Source: Aliigemmobacter aestuarii
Lineage (GTDB): Bacteria > Pseudomonadota > Alphaproteobacteria > Rhodobacterales > Rhodobacteraceae
NCBI RefSeq assembly: GCF_004799285.1
Contig: NZ_SSND01000003.1
Location: 186,001 to 250,000 of the forward strand
Direction of reading: 5' to 3'
Length of the DNA stretch: 64,000 nucleotides
The position numbers were made by a program, and so were the translations under genes. The notes beneath the pieces are model-generated. The model was not told where the DNA came from, made no database searches, and saw nothing but the letters and a program-made list of their open reading frames with translations. The number at the start of each line of letters is the position of its first letter. The first letter of the stretch is position 1. Positions 25,824 through 36,295 of the stretch are shown here, in pieces.

Positions 25824-26927
25824 GTGATCGCTGCCGATCCCGCCCCGCACCGCCTCGATGTCCGGCATCTGAGCCGGTCCTTTGGCGCGCTGTCGGTGGT
25901 GGATGACGTCAGCCTGACGATCGCGCCGGGGCAGGTGACCTGCCTTCTTGGCCCGTCGGGCTGCGGCAAGTCGACGACGCTGCGGATGATCGCGGGCGTG
26001 GAACGCCCCGACCGGGGCGAGATCCGGATCGACGGGCAGGCGGTGTTCGCCCCCGGCCGGAACCTGCCGCCCGAGGCGCGTTCGGTTGGGCTGATGTTTC
26101 AGGACTTCGCGCTGTTTCCGCATCTGACGGTGGCGCAGAACGTGGCCTTCGGGCTGACCGGAGACCGGGCCGCGCGGGCGCTCCGTGTCGATGAACTGCT
26201 GGAGCGGGTGAACCTCTCCGGCTACCAGAAGAAACATCCCCACCAGCTCTCGGGCGGCGAACAGCAGCGCGTGGCGCTTGCACGGGCGCTGGCCCCGCGA
26301 CCGCGCGTGATGCTGATGGACGAACCCTTCTCGGGTCTCGACAACCGCCTGCGCGACGGCATTCGTGACACCACGCTGGAAATCCTGAAGGACGAGGGCG
26401 CGGGCGTGCTTCTCGTCACGCATGAACCCGACGAGGCGCTGCGCATGGCCGACGAGATCGCGCTGATGCGCGCGGGCCGGATTGTCCAGCGCGGCAGCCC
26501 CTACAACGTCTACAACGCCCCCGTGGACAAGGCGGCGGCGGCCTTCTTCAGCGATATCAACGTGATCCGCGGCGTGTCGCGCGGCGCGCTGACCGAAACT
26601 CCCTTCGGTGCCTTCCTCACACCCGGCCATGCCGACGGAGCCGAGGTGGAAATCATCATCCGGCCGCAACATCTGAAGATAGATTTCGACAGGGGCGGGC
26701 GCGGCCCGAACCCGACGCCGCAAGAAGGCACGCCCGCGCGCGGCACCGTGGTCAGGTCCCGCTTTCTCGGGCGCGAAAGCCTGGTGGAATTCGCGATGGA
26801 TTTCGGTCAGCAGAAGCTGACGGCGACCGTGCCGGGGGTGTTCCTGCCCAAGCCCGGAACCGCGCTCTGGCTGATGATCCGACGCGACCGCTGTTTCGTC
26901 TTCCCCGCCGCCGGGCGCCGGACCTGA
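25824..26927 (+). CDS. ABC transporter ATP-binding protein (iron/polyamine-import type), orphan
   Basis: The 367-residue ATPase has Walker A GPSGCGKST (43-51), a Q-loop in LMFQDFALFPHLTV, signature LSGGEQQ (142-148), Walker B VMLMDEPFSGLD and the H-loop THEPDEA. A TOBE domain follows (about 240-367), as in FbpC/PotA-type importers. No permease or binding protein gene is adjacent on either side, so it must serve a transporter encoded elsewhere or be a relic of one. The start codon is GTG at 25824; there is no strong ribosome site. A full repeat element (copy C) follows the stop. Confidence 0.88.
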   Translation: MIAADPAPHRLDVRHLSRSFGALSVVDDVSLTIAPGQVTCLLGPSGCGKSTTLRMIAGVERPDRGEIRIDGQAVFAPGRNLPPEARSVGLMFQDFALFPHLTVAQNVAFGLTGDRAARALRVDELLERVNLSGYQKKHPHQLSGGEQQRVALARALAPRPRVMLMDEPFSGLDNRLRDGIRDTTLEILKDEGAGVLLVTHEPDEALRMADEIALMRAGRIVQRGSPYNVYNAPVDKAAAAFFSDINVIRGVSRGALTETPFGAFLTPGHADGAEVEIIIRPQHLKIDFDRGGRGPNPTPQEGTPARGTVVRSRFLGRESLVEFAMDFGQQKLTATVPGVFLPKPGTALWLMIRRDRCFVFPAAGRRT

Positions 26928-26945
26928 CCGGGTACTGGGGGGCTC

Positions 26946-27088
26946 TGCCCCCTCGGGCCTTGCGGCCCTCGCCCCCGGGATATTTGGATCAGGTTGAATG
27001 GCATTTGAATCAAATTGCTTTCAACCTGGCGAAAATACCCTCGGGGGGTGAATTTGCCGAAGGCAAAGAGGGGGGCAGACAGCCCCCC
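26946..27088. repeat. Full composite palindromic repeat, copy C, between convergent genes
   Basis: Core inverted repeat with left arm 26971-26998 (inner stem ATCAGGTTGAA) and right arm 27020-27047 (TTCAACCTGG). Here the end order is reversed relative to copies A and B: the GGGGGCTCTGCCCCC hairpin is on the left and GGGGGGC-AGACA-GCCCCCC on the right. It separates the convergent ABC ATPase and YafY-type regulator and may end both transcripts. Confidence 0.85.
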
Positions 27089-27101
27089 TTCCGTTTCCGC
27101 C

Positions 27102-27782
27102 TCAATCGTCGGGCGAGCTTCGGGCGCGGTAATCGGCCAGCCTGCGTCCCGGTTCGTCCGGGAAGGTCTCGCCCGTGGGTTCCAGCGCCAGGATCCGGTC
27201 GACGCGGAAGCTGCGGAAATCGCCGCGCGCCTCGCACCAGGCGGCGAGCGTCCAGACCCGGCCCCAGAACTCCAGCTGCAGGGGGCGGATATCGCGATGG
27301 GTCTGCCGGCCGTCTAGGTCGAGATAGGTGATCGTCAGCCGCTCGTGCGTGCGGATCGCGGCGCGGATCGTGGGCAGGTGGGGGGCTGCGCGCTGTGCCT
27401 GATCGCCGGGAAAGACGAAAAGTTCGTCCTCGTCGGGCAGGGTGGCGTGCTGGGGGGCGACGGCGGCGATCTTGGCGGCCAGATTGCGCGCCGCGCGCCC
27501 CAGCCCAGGGTCGGCGCCTTCCGCGACCAGCCGCACGCCAAGCCGCAGCGCCTCCATTTCGTCGGCGGTCAGCACCATCGGCGGCAGCGTGATCGGGGCG
27601 CGCAGGATGTATCCCACGCCGCGCTCCCCCTCGACCGGCAGGCCCGAGGCCATCAGCGTGGCCATGTCGCGCCAGACCGTGCGGGTCGAGACCTCGAGCC
27701 GCTCTGCCAGATCCTGCGCCCGGTGCAACCGCCCGTCGCGCAGGATCTGGATGAGGTCGAACAGGCGGTCGGTGCGTCGCAT
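27102..27782 (-). CDS. YafY-family HTH/WYL transcriptional regulator
   Basis: The 226-residue protein has an N-terminal DeoR-like winged helix (MRRTDRLFDLIQILRDGR, then RAQDLAERLEVSTRTVWRD with the recognition helix near residues 25-45), the linker GLPVEGERGVGYILR, and a WYL-type sensor domain in which EFWGRVWTLAAWCEARGDFR holds the W-x-L-x-A-W core. The start is the ATG at 27782, where family similarity begins. It lies 31 bases downstream of the small monooxygenase-like gene and probably controls it; such pairs are frequent. The effector is unknown, with single-stranded nucleic acid or small ligands proposed for WYL proteins. Confidence 0.88.
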   Translation of the reverse strand: MRRTDRLFDLIQILRDGRLHRAQDLAERLEVSTRTVWRDMATLMASGLPVEGERGVGYILRAPITLPPMVLTADEMEALRLGVRLVAEGADPGLGRAARNLAAKIAAVAPQHATLPDEDELFVFPGDQAQRAAPHLPTIRAAIRTHERLTITYLDLDGRQTHRDIRPLQLEFWGRVWTLAAWCEARGDFRSFRVDRILALEPTGETFPDEPGRRLADYRARSSPDD

Positions 27783-27813
27783 GGGGGCAGGGTGGCGCGG
27801 GTCGGCTAAGGCG

Positions 27814-28137
27814 TCAATTCCCGATTGGCTGGCCGGACATGGCAAGGGCGACGGGCAGATGCCGCATCGCGAGGCTCGCGGGGGCGATCATCGCCATGAA
27901 CGGGGCAAAGGCCGGCGCTTCCCTCATCGCCTGCGCCGCCGACCGGGCGGCGGTCAGGCTGTCCCATTCCACCAGATCGACCCAGACGCCGGTCTCGTCC
28001 CGCCCAAGGCTGCGGTTGCGAAAGCCGGGTTGGGCCGCGACCAGCGGGCGGGTCGCCTCGGCCACGGCAAGAAAATCTTCCGGATCGGTGCTGTGGATCA
28101 GGCGGAAGGTGACGAGTTCGAGAACGGTCGCGGGCAT
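27814..28137 (-). CDS. Small dimeric alpha/beta-barrel protein (ABM-like)
   Basis: The 107-residue protein MPATVLELVTFRLIHSTDPE onward has the size and layout of ferredoxin-like dimeric barrels of the antibiotic-biosynthesis-monooxygenase group: a first strand VLELVTFRL, helix FLAVAEATRPLVAAQPGF, then SLGRDETGVWVDLVEWDSLTAARSAA and a long C-terminal helix. There is no catalytic motif that fixes its reaction. GGAGG stands about seven bases before the ATG at 28137. It is the first gene of a two-gene unit with the YafY-type regulator and follows tyrS by 83 bases. Confidence 0.72.
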   Translation of the reverse strand: MPATVLELVTFRLIHSTDPEDFLAVAEATRPLVAAQPGFRNRSLGRDETGVWVDLVEWDSLTAARSAAQAMREAPAFAPFMAMIAPASLAMRHLPVALAMSGQPIGN

Positions 28138-28220
28138 CGGGAACCTCCATCGGATGCGGGTGTGCCTCCGGGTTCTCGCATGGGCCAACCGACAACAGCC
28201 TGTCGGTAATGTTTTCCCGT

Positions 28221-29471
28221 TCAGTCCAGCACCACAAGCACGTGGCGCTTGCGCCCGGCGGTCAGCTTCAGCGGGTCGACCAGATGGCTCGGCCCATAGC
28301 GCAGACCCGCATCGGTGACGATCTCGTCGTTCACCCGAGCACCACCCTCGGCGATCAGGCGCTTTGCGTCCTTGCCCGAGGCCGCAAGCCCCGCCTTGAC
28401 GAAAAGCTGGACGATGCCCAGGCCTTCGGCGGCTTCGGCTGCACTGACGCGGACGGTCGGCAGATCCTCGCCCACGCCGCCCTTTTCAAAGACCTCGCGC
28501 GCGGTGGCCTCGGCTGCGGCGGCGGCCTCGGCGCCGTGGCAGAGCGCCGTCACCTCATTGGCGAGGATCACCTTGGCGGCGTTGATCTCGGACCCGGCGA
28601 GCGCGCCGAGGCGGTCGCATTCCTCGACCGGCAGTTCGGTATAGAGCTTCAGGAAGCGGCCCACGTCGGCATCGGTCGTGTTGCGCCAGAACTGCCAGAA
28701 TTCGTAAGGCGAAAGCATGTCGCCGTTGAGCCAGACCGCGCCCGAGGCGGACTTGCCCATCTTCTTGCCGTCCGACGTGGTCAGCAGCGGCGATGTCAGC
28801 CCATAGACCTCGCCGTCGATCACCCGGCGGGTCAGGTCGATCCCGTTGACGATGTTGCCCCACTGGTCCGACCCGCCCATCTGCAAGAGGCAGCCGTAGC
28901 GGCGGTGCAGTTCGAGGAAATCATAGGCCTGAAGGATCATGTAGTTGAATTCAAGGAACGACAGCGATTGTTCGCGGTCCAGCCGCGATTTCACGGATTC
29001 GAAGGACAGCATCCGGTTGACAGAAAAATGTCGCCCGATGTCGCGCAGGAAATCGAGGTAGTTCAGGCCATCAAGCCATTCGGCATTGTTCAGCATCAGC
29101 GCATCGGCTGGGCCGTCGCCAAAGCGGACATAGGCGGTAAAGACCCGCCGGATACCGGCGATGTTCTCGTCGATCTGGGCAGGCGTCAGCAGCGGCCGTT
29201 CGTCGGCCCGGAACGAGGGGTCTCCCACCTTGGTGGTGCCGCCACCCATCAGGACGATCGGCCGACCGCCGCATTTTTGCAGCCAGCGCAGCATCATGAT
29301 CTGGATCAGGCTGCCGACGTGCAGCGATTTCGCGGTCGCGTCAAAGCCGATATAGCCCGGCACGATTCCCTTCACGAAGGCCTCGTCCAGCGCCTGGTAA
29401 TCGGTGCAGTCGGCCAGAAAGCCGCGCTCGATCATCACGCGCATGAAATCGGATTTCGGATGGTAGGTCAT
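28221..29471 (-). CDS. tyrS: Tyrosyl-tRNA synthetase
   Basis: This class I enzyme charges tRNA(Tyr). The 416-residue protein shows the HIGH-type motif in [15 protein letters not shown], tyrosine-binding [12 protein letters not shown] and [12 protein letters not shown], and the KMSKS-equivalent KKMGKS in [17 protein letters not shown], which is the alphaproteobacterial variant. The C-terminal S4 RNA-binding domain runs from about residue 350 ([19 protein letters not shown]). The ATG at 29471 begins the family-conserved [10 protein letters not shown]; in-frame sequence upstream overlaps anmK and is not coding. It is divergent from anmK with 61 bases between. Confidence 0.97.
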   Translation of the reverse strand: MTYHPKSDFMRVMIERGFLADCTDYQALDEAFVKGIVPGYIGFDATAKSLHVGSLIQIMMLRWLQKCGGRPIVLMGGGTTKVGDPSFRADERPLLTPAQIDENIAGIRRVFTAYVRFGDGPADALMLNNAEWLDGLNYLDFLRDIGRHFSVNRMLSFESVKSRLDREQSLSFLEFNYMILQAYDFLELHRRYGCLLQMGGSDQWGNIVNGIDLTRRVIDGEVYGLTSPLLTTSDGKKMGKSASGAVWLNGDMLSPYEFWQFWRNTTDADVGRFLKLYTELPVEECDRLGALAGSEINAAKVILANEVTALCHGAEAAAAAEATAREVFEKGGVGEDLPTVRVSAAEAAEGLGIVQLFVKAGLAASGKDAKRLIAEGGARVNDEIVTDAGLRYGPSHLVDPLKLTAGRKRHVLVVLD

Positions 29472-29532
29472 TGCCGTCTCGTGCTTTGATGGACGAGCGC
29501 GGTATAACGGGCAAAAGGGGCAGGGGGAAGCC

Positions 29533-30627
29533 ATGTTGAAGGGTGGCCCGGTCTGGGCATTGGGAACGATGTCGGGCACCTCGCTGGACGGGGTGGATGC
29601 GGCGATGGTGCTGACCGACGGGCTGCGCATTCTGGAATTCGGGCCCTCGGCCTATCGGCCCTACAGCCCCGCCGAACGCGAGGTCATCCGAAGGGCCTTC
29701 GGGCGCTGGCACGGCGAGGAGGGCGTGCGCGCGGCGGCCGAGGTGGTGGAAACCGCCCATGCCGAACTGCTGGCGCGCTTCGAGGGGGCCGAGATCGTGG
29801 GCTTTCACGGCCAGACGCTGGCACATGATCCGGTCGGGCGGCGGACGCATCAGGCCGGCGACGGGGCCGTCCTGGCCGAGGTCCTGGGCCTGCCGGTCGT
29901 CTGGGATTTCCGCACGGCTGATGTGGAACTGGGCGGGCAGGGCGCACCGCTGGCGCCGTTCTACCATCACGCGCTGGCGCGGCATGTCGGTGCCGCCGGG
30001 CCGGTCGGCTTCCTGAACCTTGGCGGGGTGGGTAACGTGACCTGGGTCGATCCCCGCATCGGCGCGCCCGAGGTGGCGGGGGCCTGCCTTGCCTTCGATA
30101 CCGGCCCGGCCAACGCGCCGATCAACGATCTGATGCTGGCGCGACGCGGGACGGCGCAGGACGAGGGCGGCGCGCTTGCCGCAACGGGCCACGCCGACGA
30201 GGCGGTCCTGAGCCGGTTTCTGGCGCATCCCTATTTCTACAGGATGCCGCCGAAATCCTTGGATCGCAATGACTTCCGGTCGGTTCTTGAGGGGTTGGAC
30301 GGCCTTTCCGATGCCGATGCCGCGGCGACGCTGACGGCGGCCGCCGCGCGGGCCGTGGCGCGGGGGTCCGAACATTTCCCCACGCCGGTGTCGCGGCTGC
30401 TGGTCACCGGCGGCGGGCGCCTCAACAGGGCGATGATGGCGATGCTGGCCAATCTGATGCCCTGCCCGGTCGAACCGGTCGAGGCCGCGGGGCTGGATGG
30501 CGACATGCTGGAGGCGCAGGCCTTCGCCTATCTGGCGGTCCGGGTGGCGCGCGGCCTGCCGACCTCGGCCCCCGGCACCACGGGGGTTCCTGCGGCGGTA
30601 GGAGGCGGGCGCATCAGCCGGCCGTGA
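29533..30627 (+). CDS. anmK: Anhydro-N-acetylmuramic acid kinase
   Basis: AnmK opens and phosphorylates anhydro-MurNAc to MurNAc-6-phosphate, recycling peptidoglycan released by lytic transglycosylases such as the one at 5388. The 364-residue protein has the ATP-binding start [60 protein letters not shown] and [14 protein letters not shown], all diagnostic. It is divergent from tyrS, an arrangement common in Rhodobacterales. Its 3' end overlaps the stop of the convergent FAD oxidoreductase by 14 bases. Confidence 0.96.
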   Translation: MLKGGPVWALGTMSGTSLDGVDAAMVLTDGLRILEFGPSAYRPYSPAEREVIRRAFGRWHGEEGVRAAAEVVETAHAELLARFEGAEIVGFHGQTLAHDPVGRRTHQAGDGAVLAEVLGLPVVWDFRTADVELGGQGAPLAPFYHHALARHVGAAGPVGFLNLGGVGNVTWVDPRIGAPEVAGACLAFDTGPANAPINDLMLARRGTAQDEGGALAATGHADEAVLSRFLAHPYFYRMPPKSLDRNDFRSVLEGLDGLSDADAAATLTAAAARAVARGSEHFPTPVSRLLVTGGGRLNRAMMAMLANLMPCPVEPVEAAGLDGDMLEAQAFAYLAVRVARGLPTSAPGTTGVPAAVGGGRISRP

Positions 30628-31705
30628 TCCGGTCAAGCCCCGGTCGGGTTGCGGCGAAGGGCGCGGCCAGCGGATGCGTTTCGCCCTTCAGGATCATCGC
30701 GGCCATGATTTCGCCCGCCAGCGCGCAAAGGGTGGCGCCGGAATGCATGACCGCAAGCCAGAGGCCCGGCAGGGGTGCGGCCCCGATCACCGGCAGGCCG
30801 TCGGCGGGAACCGGACGCCAGCCCACGGTGGCGCTTTCCAGCGCGATGGCCTGGCCGGGGAACATCGCGCGAAGCCTTTCGATCGTCGCGTCGGCAAGCA
30901 CGCCCGGCGGGGCCGCCAGACGGTCGGCCCGGTCGGACTGGTGGCTGGCGGCTGCGGGGGCGATCAGGCGACCCGCGGCATCCTGCCGGATTTCCTGGTC
31001 CGGGGTGACGATGACCGGGTCCAGAACCCTTGCAAGCGGGCGCGTGGCGACCAGGACACCGGGCCGGTCGGGCAGGGCAAGTGCGATGCCAAGCGGTGCC
31101 AGCAGGTCGGGCGTTCCGGTGCCTGCCGCCAGAACGACGTGATCCGCCCCGATCCGCCCCGATGCCAGCCTGAGGCCGCAGGCACGGCCCGACGCGGTCT
31201 CGACCCCCGTGACGGGACAGCCCGTCCAGACTTCGGCCCCCGACGCGGCCAGAAGGCGGCGTGTCAGGCGCGCGGTGTCGGTTACGCCTTCGGTCGGGAA
31301 ATGCAGCGCCCGGTCGGGTATCGCGGCCATGTGGGGCAGGCGCGCGGCCAGCGCCTGGCGGTCCAGCACCGCAACCGGATAGCCAAGCCCGCGCAGCCGT
31401 GCCTCGGTTCGGTCGAAGGCCTCGCCCGTTTCTTCCCACCACAGGCAACCCGGCCATGTGGTCGTCCCATGCGGCAGGTCCGCGTCCAGCCGGTGATGGG
31501 CGGCCATCGCCTCGGACCGCAGGGCGAAATGTGCCGCGTTCAGGAAAAACGAGGCGTTGATCCAGCCGAAGGACCGGCCCGAGGCCTGCGCTGCGGGCAG
31601 GCCCGCATCGACCACCGTCACCCGCGCCCCCGCCCGCGCAAGGCGGAAGGCGACGGCGGCGCCGATCACGCCTGCGCCGACGATGGCGACATGGGGCGCG
31701 CTCAA
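30614..31705 (-). CDS. FAD-dependent oxidoreductase, D-amino-acid oxidase/glycine oxidase type
   Basis: The 363-residue protein starts with [22 protein letters not shown], a perfect FAD dinucleotide-binding fold, and ends with [30 protein letters not shown], the FAD-closing segment of the DAO family. The middle includes [14 protein letters not shown] near the flavin. Substrate is probably an amino acid or N-methylated amine; nothing in the sequence decides. Translation must begin at TTG (31705), which overlaps the stop of the upstream SDR gene by four bases (TTGA), with AAGGTGGGG ahead. The two oxidoreductases are therefore coupled and likely act in one catabolic route. Confidence 0.82.
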   Translation of the reverse strand: MSAPHVAIVGAGVIGAAVAFRLARAGARVTVVDAGLPAAQASGRSFGWINASFFLNAAHFALRSEAMAAHHRLDADLPHGTTTWPGCLWWEETGEAFDRTEARLRGLGYPVAVLDRQALAARLPHMAAIPDRALHFPTEGVTDTARLTRRLLAASGAEVWTGCPVTGVETASGRACGLRLASGRIGADHVVLAAGTGTPDLLAPLGIALALPDRPGVLVATRPLARVLDPVIVTPDQEIRQDAAGRLIAPAAASHQSDRADRLAAPPGVLADATIERLRAMFPGQAIALESATVGWRPVPADGLPVIGAAPLPGLWLAVMHSGATLCALAGEIMAAMILKGETHPLAAPFAATRPGLDRITAG

Positions 31706-32469
31706 CGCCCCACCTTGAATTCCTGTATCGTGTTGCCGCCATCGACCACGATCATCTGCCCGGTCAGATAGCTGGAGCCATCCGACGCCAGAAACAGGGC
31801 GACGCTGGCAATCTCGTCGGGGCGGCCGGGGCGGCCCACCGGGGTGCGGCGGCCTGCGGCGATCTCGGCCCGGCTCGAGGATCCGGTGTGGATCCAGCCC
31901 GGACCGATGGCGTTGCAGGTGATGCCGAAAGGCCCGTTTTCCAGTGCGATGGCGCGGGTCATGCCCAGCATCCCGGCCTTGGCCGTGGCATAGATCGCCG
32001 ATCCGTCGATCGCCACAACAGGCCCCGTGACCGAGGACATCATCACGATGCGCCCATGCCCGCGCGCCTTCATCCCCGGAAGCACCGCGCGGCACATGCG
32101 GAAGGCCGATGTCAGGCTGATGTCGATCCCGAAATCCCAGGCGGCATCGGGCGCATCGGCCAGCGAGGTGCGCTTCTGCGGGCGGCCGGTCTGGGCCATG
32201 CCGGCGTTGTTCACCAGAATGTCGATCGGGCCGAGTGCCGCCTCGGTTTCTGCGACCAGCGCATCGACATCGGCCTGCCGGGTCAGATCGGCCGGACGGG
32301 CGAAGGTCGCGCCGCCCAGTTCGGCCTGACGGTCGAAGATGCGCGCGGTGGTCGAGGTGATGGCGACGCGCGCCCCCGCCTCGGCCAGCGCCCGCGCGCA
32401 GGCAAAGCCTATTCCGTCGGCGCTGCCCGCACCGGTTACCAGCGCCACGCGCCCTGCCACACCCGCCAT
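31702..32469 (-). CDS. SDR family NAD(P)-dependent oxidoreductase
   Basis: A canonical short-chain dehydrogenase of 255 residues: cofactor motif VTGAGSADGIGFACA (11-25), VNNAG (86-90), catalytic Ser146 in MMSSVTG, and Tyr160/Lys164 in YATAK. The C-terminal part reads [21 protein letters not shown]. The ATG at 32469 begins immediately before the first strand, with GGGGGGTGAC upstream. Downstream coupling to the FAD oxidoreductase by a four-base overlap suggests shared substrate chemistry (for example oxidation of an alcohol or hydroxy acid linked to an amine). The substrate cannot be named. Confidence 0.9.
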   Translation of the reverse strand: MAGVAGRVALVTGAGSADGIGFACARALAEAGARVAITSTTARIFDRQAELGGATFARPADLTRQADVDALVAETEAALGPIDILVNNAGMAQTGRPQKRTSLADAPDAAWDFGIDISLTSAFRMCRAVLPGMKARGHGRIVMMSSVTGPVVAIDGSAIYATAKAGMLGMTRAIALENGPFGITCNAIGPGWIHTGSSSRAEIAAGRRTPVGRPGRPDEIASVALFLASDGSSYLTGQMIVVDGGNTIQEFKVGR

Positions 32470-32574
32470 GTCACCCCCCGTTCGTTGATCCGTCCGCCCG
32501 AAGGCTAGCGCCCCGTTGCGCGGCTGCACAGGGGGGATATTCTGACGGACAGGGCAGCAGCGGAAGGGGGCCAG

Positions 32575-33000
32575 ATGACACCGGCAGACCGCATCATCGA
32601 ACGGCTGGGGCTGCATCCGCATCCCGAAGGCGGGTGGTACAGGGAAACCTGGAAAGGGCCAGACCGCGAGGGGCGGGCCAGCGGAACGGCGATCCTGTTC
32701 CTGCTGAAGGCGGGCGAGCGCAGCCACTGGCACCGCGTCGATGCCGACGAGATCTGGCTCTGGCATGCCGGGGCGCCGCTGATCCTGTCGCTGGCTGAAA
32801 CCGGGACGCAGGCCCGGGGCCACCGGCTTGGCCCCGACGTGCTGGCCGGCGAGACGCCGCAGGTCGTGGTGCCTGCCGGATGGTGGCAGGCGGCGGCCTC
32901 GACGGGGGCCTATACGCTGGTGTCCTGCACCGTCAGCCCCGGATTCCGTTTCGACGGGTTCGAACTGGCCCCGCCCGGCTTTGACATCCCCATGGGATAG
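32575..33000 (+). CDS. Cupin (DUF985) family protein
   Basis: The 141-residue protein matches the DUF985/cupin_5 family: LGLHPHPEGGWYRETW at the start, ILFLLKAGERSHWHRVDADEIWLWHAG in the first cupin strand pair with candidate metal ligands His and Glu, then VVVPAGWWQAAASTGAYTLV and SCTVSPGFRFDGFEL at the end. Members are small sugar-epimerase-like barrels of unknown reaction. It stands alone, divergent from the SDR gene, with 85 bases to rarD, so the two may be cotranscribed. No good ribosome site except GGGGG about nine bases before ATG. Confidence 0.85.
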   Translation: MTPADRIIERLGLHPHPEGGWYRETWKGPDREGRASGTAILFLLKAGERSHWHRVDADEIWLWHAGAPLILSLAETGTQARGHRLGPDVLAGETPQVVVPAGWWQAAASTGAYTLVSCTVSPGFRFDGFELAPPGFDIPMG

Positions 33001-33085
33001 GGGTGCGAAACCGGGCTGTTCACTTTCGGTTGGAACCTTCCCGGGCAAGGCGATAAGGCTGGATCCCGCAGCGCGAGAGAACAGC

Positions 33086-33985
33086 ATGACCTCCCAGAAT
33101 ATCGACACGTCAAAGGGCTTTGCCTATGCGGTGACGGCCTATGTGATGTGGGGGTTCCTGCCGCTCTACATGAAGGCGCTGGCCCATATTCCCACGATCG
33201 AGGTCCTGGCCCATCGGGTCGTCTGGTCGCTTCCCGTGGCGGTGGCGGTGCTGTGGGCGCGCAGTCGGACGGCGGATCTGCGCACCGCGCTGAAGACGCC
33301 GCGGATGCTGGTGATGGGGGCGGTCACAGCCACGCTGATCGCGGTGAACTGGGGCATCTACGTCTGGGCGATCCAGTCGGGGCAGGCACTGGAGGCGGCG
33401 CTTGGGTATTACATCAACCCGCTGTTCTCGGTCCTGCTTGGCGCGGTCGTCCTGCGCGAGCGGCTTTCGCCCCTGCAATGGACGGCGATCGGGCTGGCCG
33501 CCGCTGCCGTCGCGGTGCTGACGGTGGAAACCGGAAGGCTGCCGCTGATCGCGTTGGCCCTGACACTGACCTGGGGGATCTATGCCTATCTGAAGAAGAT
33601 GCTGCCGATCGGACCGAACCAGGGTTTCACGCTTGAGGTGATCCTGCTTCTGCCGGCGGCGCTGGCCTATATGGCCTGGGTGGGCGGGGATGCAGCCTTC
33701 GTCACCGGCACCGGATGGGATCAGGTGCTGCTCCTTTGCGCGGGTCTGGTGACGGCTGTGCCGCTGATGATTTATGCCAATGGCGCAAAGCTCTTGCGGC
33801 TGTCGACGATCGGCATCCTGCAATACATCGTGCCGACGATGATCTTCCTGACGGCGGTCTTCCTGTTCGATGAACCCTTCGGCCATGCCCGTGCCATCGC
33901 CTTCCCGATGATCTGGGCGGCGCTAGCGCTTTACACGGTGGAACTGTTGCGCGCCTCCCGGCGCAGGGAAAAGCCCGCGGAGTGA
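33086..33985 (+). CDS. rarD: RarD-type EamA/DMT transporter
   Basis: The 299-residue protein has ten predicted membrane segments and belongs to the RarD branch of the drug/metabolite transporter superfamily: GFAYAVTAYVMWGFLPLYMKAL at the start (split here as a family landmark), EVLAHRVVWSLP, NWGIYVWAIQSGQALEAALGY and YINPLFSVLLGAVVLRERL are characteristic, and IGILQYIVPTMIFLTAVFL near the end. The exported compound is unknown; a chloramphenicol link exists only for the Pseudomonas namesake. The ATG at 33086 is where similarity begins. Its stop codon lies within a perfect 7-base-pair GC hairpin (33974-33993), probably its terminator. Confidence 0.9.
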   Translation: MTSQNIDTSKGFAYAVTAYVMWGFLPLYMKALAHIPTIEVLAHRVVWSLPVAVAVLWARSRTADLRTALKTPRMLVMGAVTATLIAVNWGIYVWAIQSGQALEAALGYYINPLFSVLLGAVVLRERLSPLQWTAIGLAAAAVAVLTVETGRLPLIALALTLTWGIYAYLKKMLPIGPNQGFTLEVILLLPAALAYMAWVGGDAAFVTGTGWDQVLLLCAGLVTAVPLMIYANGAKLLRLSTIGILQYIVPTMIFLTAVFLFDEPFGHARAIAFPMIWAALALYTVELLRASRRREKPAE

Positions 33986-34019
33986 TCCGCGGGCCAAAGA
34001 ATTTTCGTCGAAAATTCTT
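33974..34019. terminator. Tandem hairpins between convergent rarD and eno
   Basis: CCCGCGG (33974-33980) pairs with CCGCGGG (33987-33993) around the rarD stop codon. Next comes AAGAATTTTCG (33997-34007), T, CGAAAATTCTT (34009-34019), an 11-base perfect palindrome whose AT-rich outer arms give a U-rich tail in both directions, so it can end eno as well. The second palindrome belongs to the family found twice inside soeA. Confidence 0.75.
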
Positions 34020-34028
34020 CCGCTACCC

Positions 34029-35354
<1,326 letters not shown>

Positions 35355-35398
35355 TTATCCGTCCGGTTTCGTGTTGCCCGGTCTTTACTGCCCGGTCT

Positions 35399-36295
35399 TT
35401 ACTGCGTTGCAGCGTTCATGGAAAGGGCGCGCTTCAGCCGCCGTTCGCGGGCGAATGTGTAAAGCCCCGAGGCGATGATCAGCGCGGCGCCCAGAAGCGT
35501 GGCCGAGTCGGGCCTTTCGCCGAAGACGAGGATGCCGATGATCAGCGCAAAGACCAGGCGCGCATAGCGGAAGGGGGTCACGGTCGCAACCTCGCCAAGG
35601 CGCATCGCCTCGGTGATTGCCCAGTATCCGACGATGCCGCCCGTCAGCGCGCAGGCCAGCCAGAGAATCTGCAGGGGTTCGGGCCAGACCGCGCCGCCAG
35701 ACACGGCCAGCATCGCCCCGCCCAGCAACGCGACCGCGGCAAAGCCCCAGACCGAAAGCTGGGTGCTGGATACGGTGCGCGGCACACGGCGCGTGGCAAG
35801 GTCGCGCAGCGACAGGCCCGCCACGGCCAGCAGCGCCCAGAGGGCATTGGCATCGAATCCCGAAAATCCCGGCCGGATCACCATCAACACCCCGCAAAAG
35901 CCCACGAGAATCGCGGTCCAGCGCCGCCAGCCGACAGACTCGCCCAGAAACAGCGCCGCGCCGAAGGTCACGGCCAGCGGCATCGCCTGCAGGATCGCGG
36001 ACACCGTGGCCAGCGGCACCAGCGCAAGCGCGGTGATGAATCCCCAGGTGCCGATGACCTCGCCCGCATTGCGCCAGATCACCGTGGGGTGCAGCGCATC
36101 GCGGGTCCAGACACGCGCGCCCTTGCGATGCGCCAGCCAGCCAAAGACCGGAATCCCGCCAAGGCCCAGGAACATCAGGATCTGTCCGGTGGGCATGTCC
36201 ACGGCGACGAACTTGACGAACATGTCCTCGATGGCGAAGGCCGCCATCGAGCCCACCATCAGAAGGATCGCGCGCAGGTTGCTGCGGGCGTCCAT
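35399..36295 (-). CDS. EamA/DMT family transporter
   Basis: A ten-segment integral membrane protein of 298 residues with two EamA repeats. The first begins AILLMVGSMAAFAIEDMFVK and includes GTWGFITALALVPLATVSAI and LAVTFGAALFLGESVGWRRW; the second ends with ALIIGILVFGERPDSATLLG. Such proteins move small metabolites (amino acids, organic cations) but the substrate is not predictable. The ATG at 36295 overlaps the Fur-type gene stop by one base (TGATG), so the transporter is translated with the regulator. A GTG one codon upstream is an alternative start. Confidence 0.88.
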   Translation of the reverse strand: MDARSNLRAILLMVGSMAAFAIEDMFVKFVAVDMPTGQILMFLGLGGIPVFGWLAHRKGARVWTRDALHPTVIWRNAGEVIGTWGFITALALVPLATVSAILQAMPLAVTFGAALFLGESVGWRRWTAILVGFCGVLMVIRPGFSGFDANALWALLAVAGLSLRDLATRRVPRTVSSTQLSVWGFAAVALLGGAMLAVSGGAVWPEPLQILWLACALTGGIVGYWAITEAMRLGEVATVTPFRYARLVFALIIGILVFGERPDSATLLGAALIIASGLYTFARERRLKRALSMNAATQ

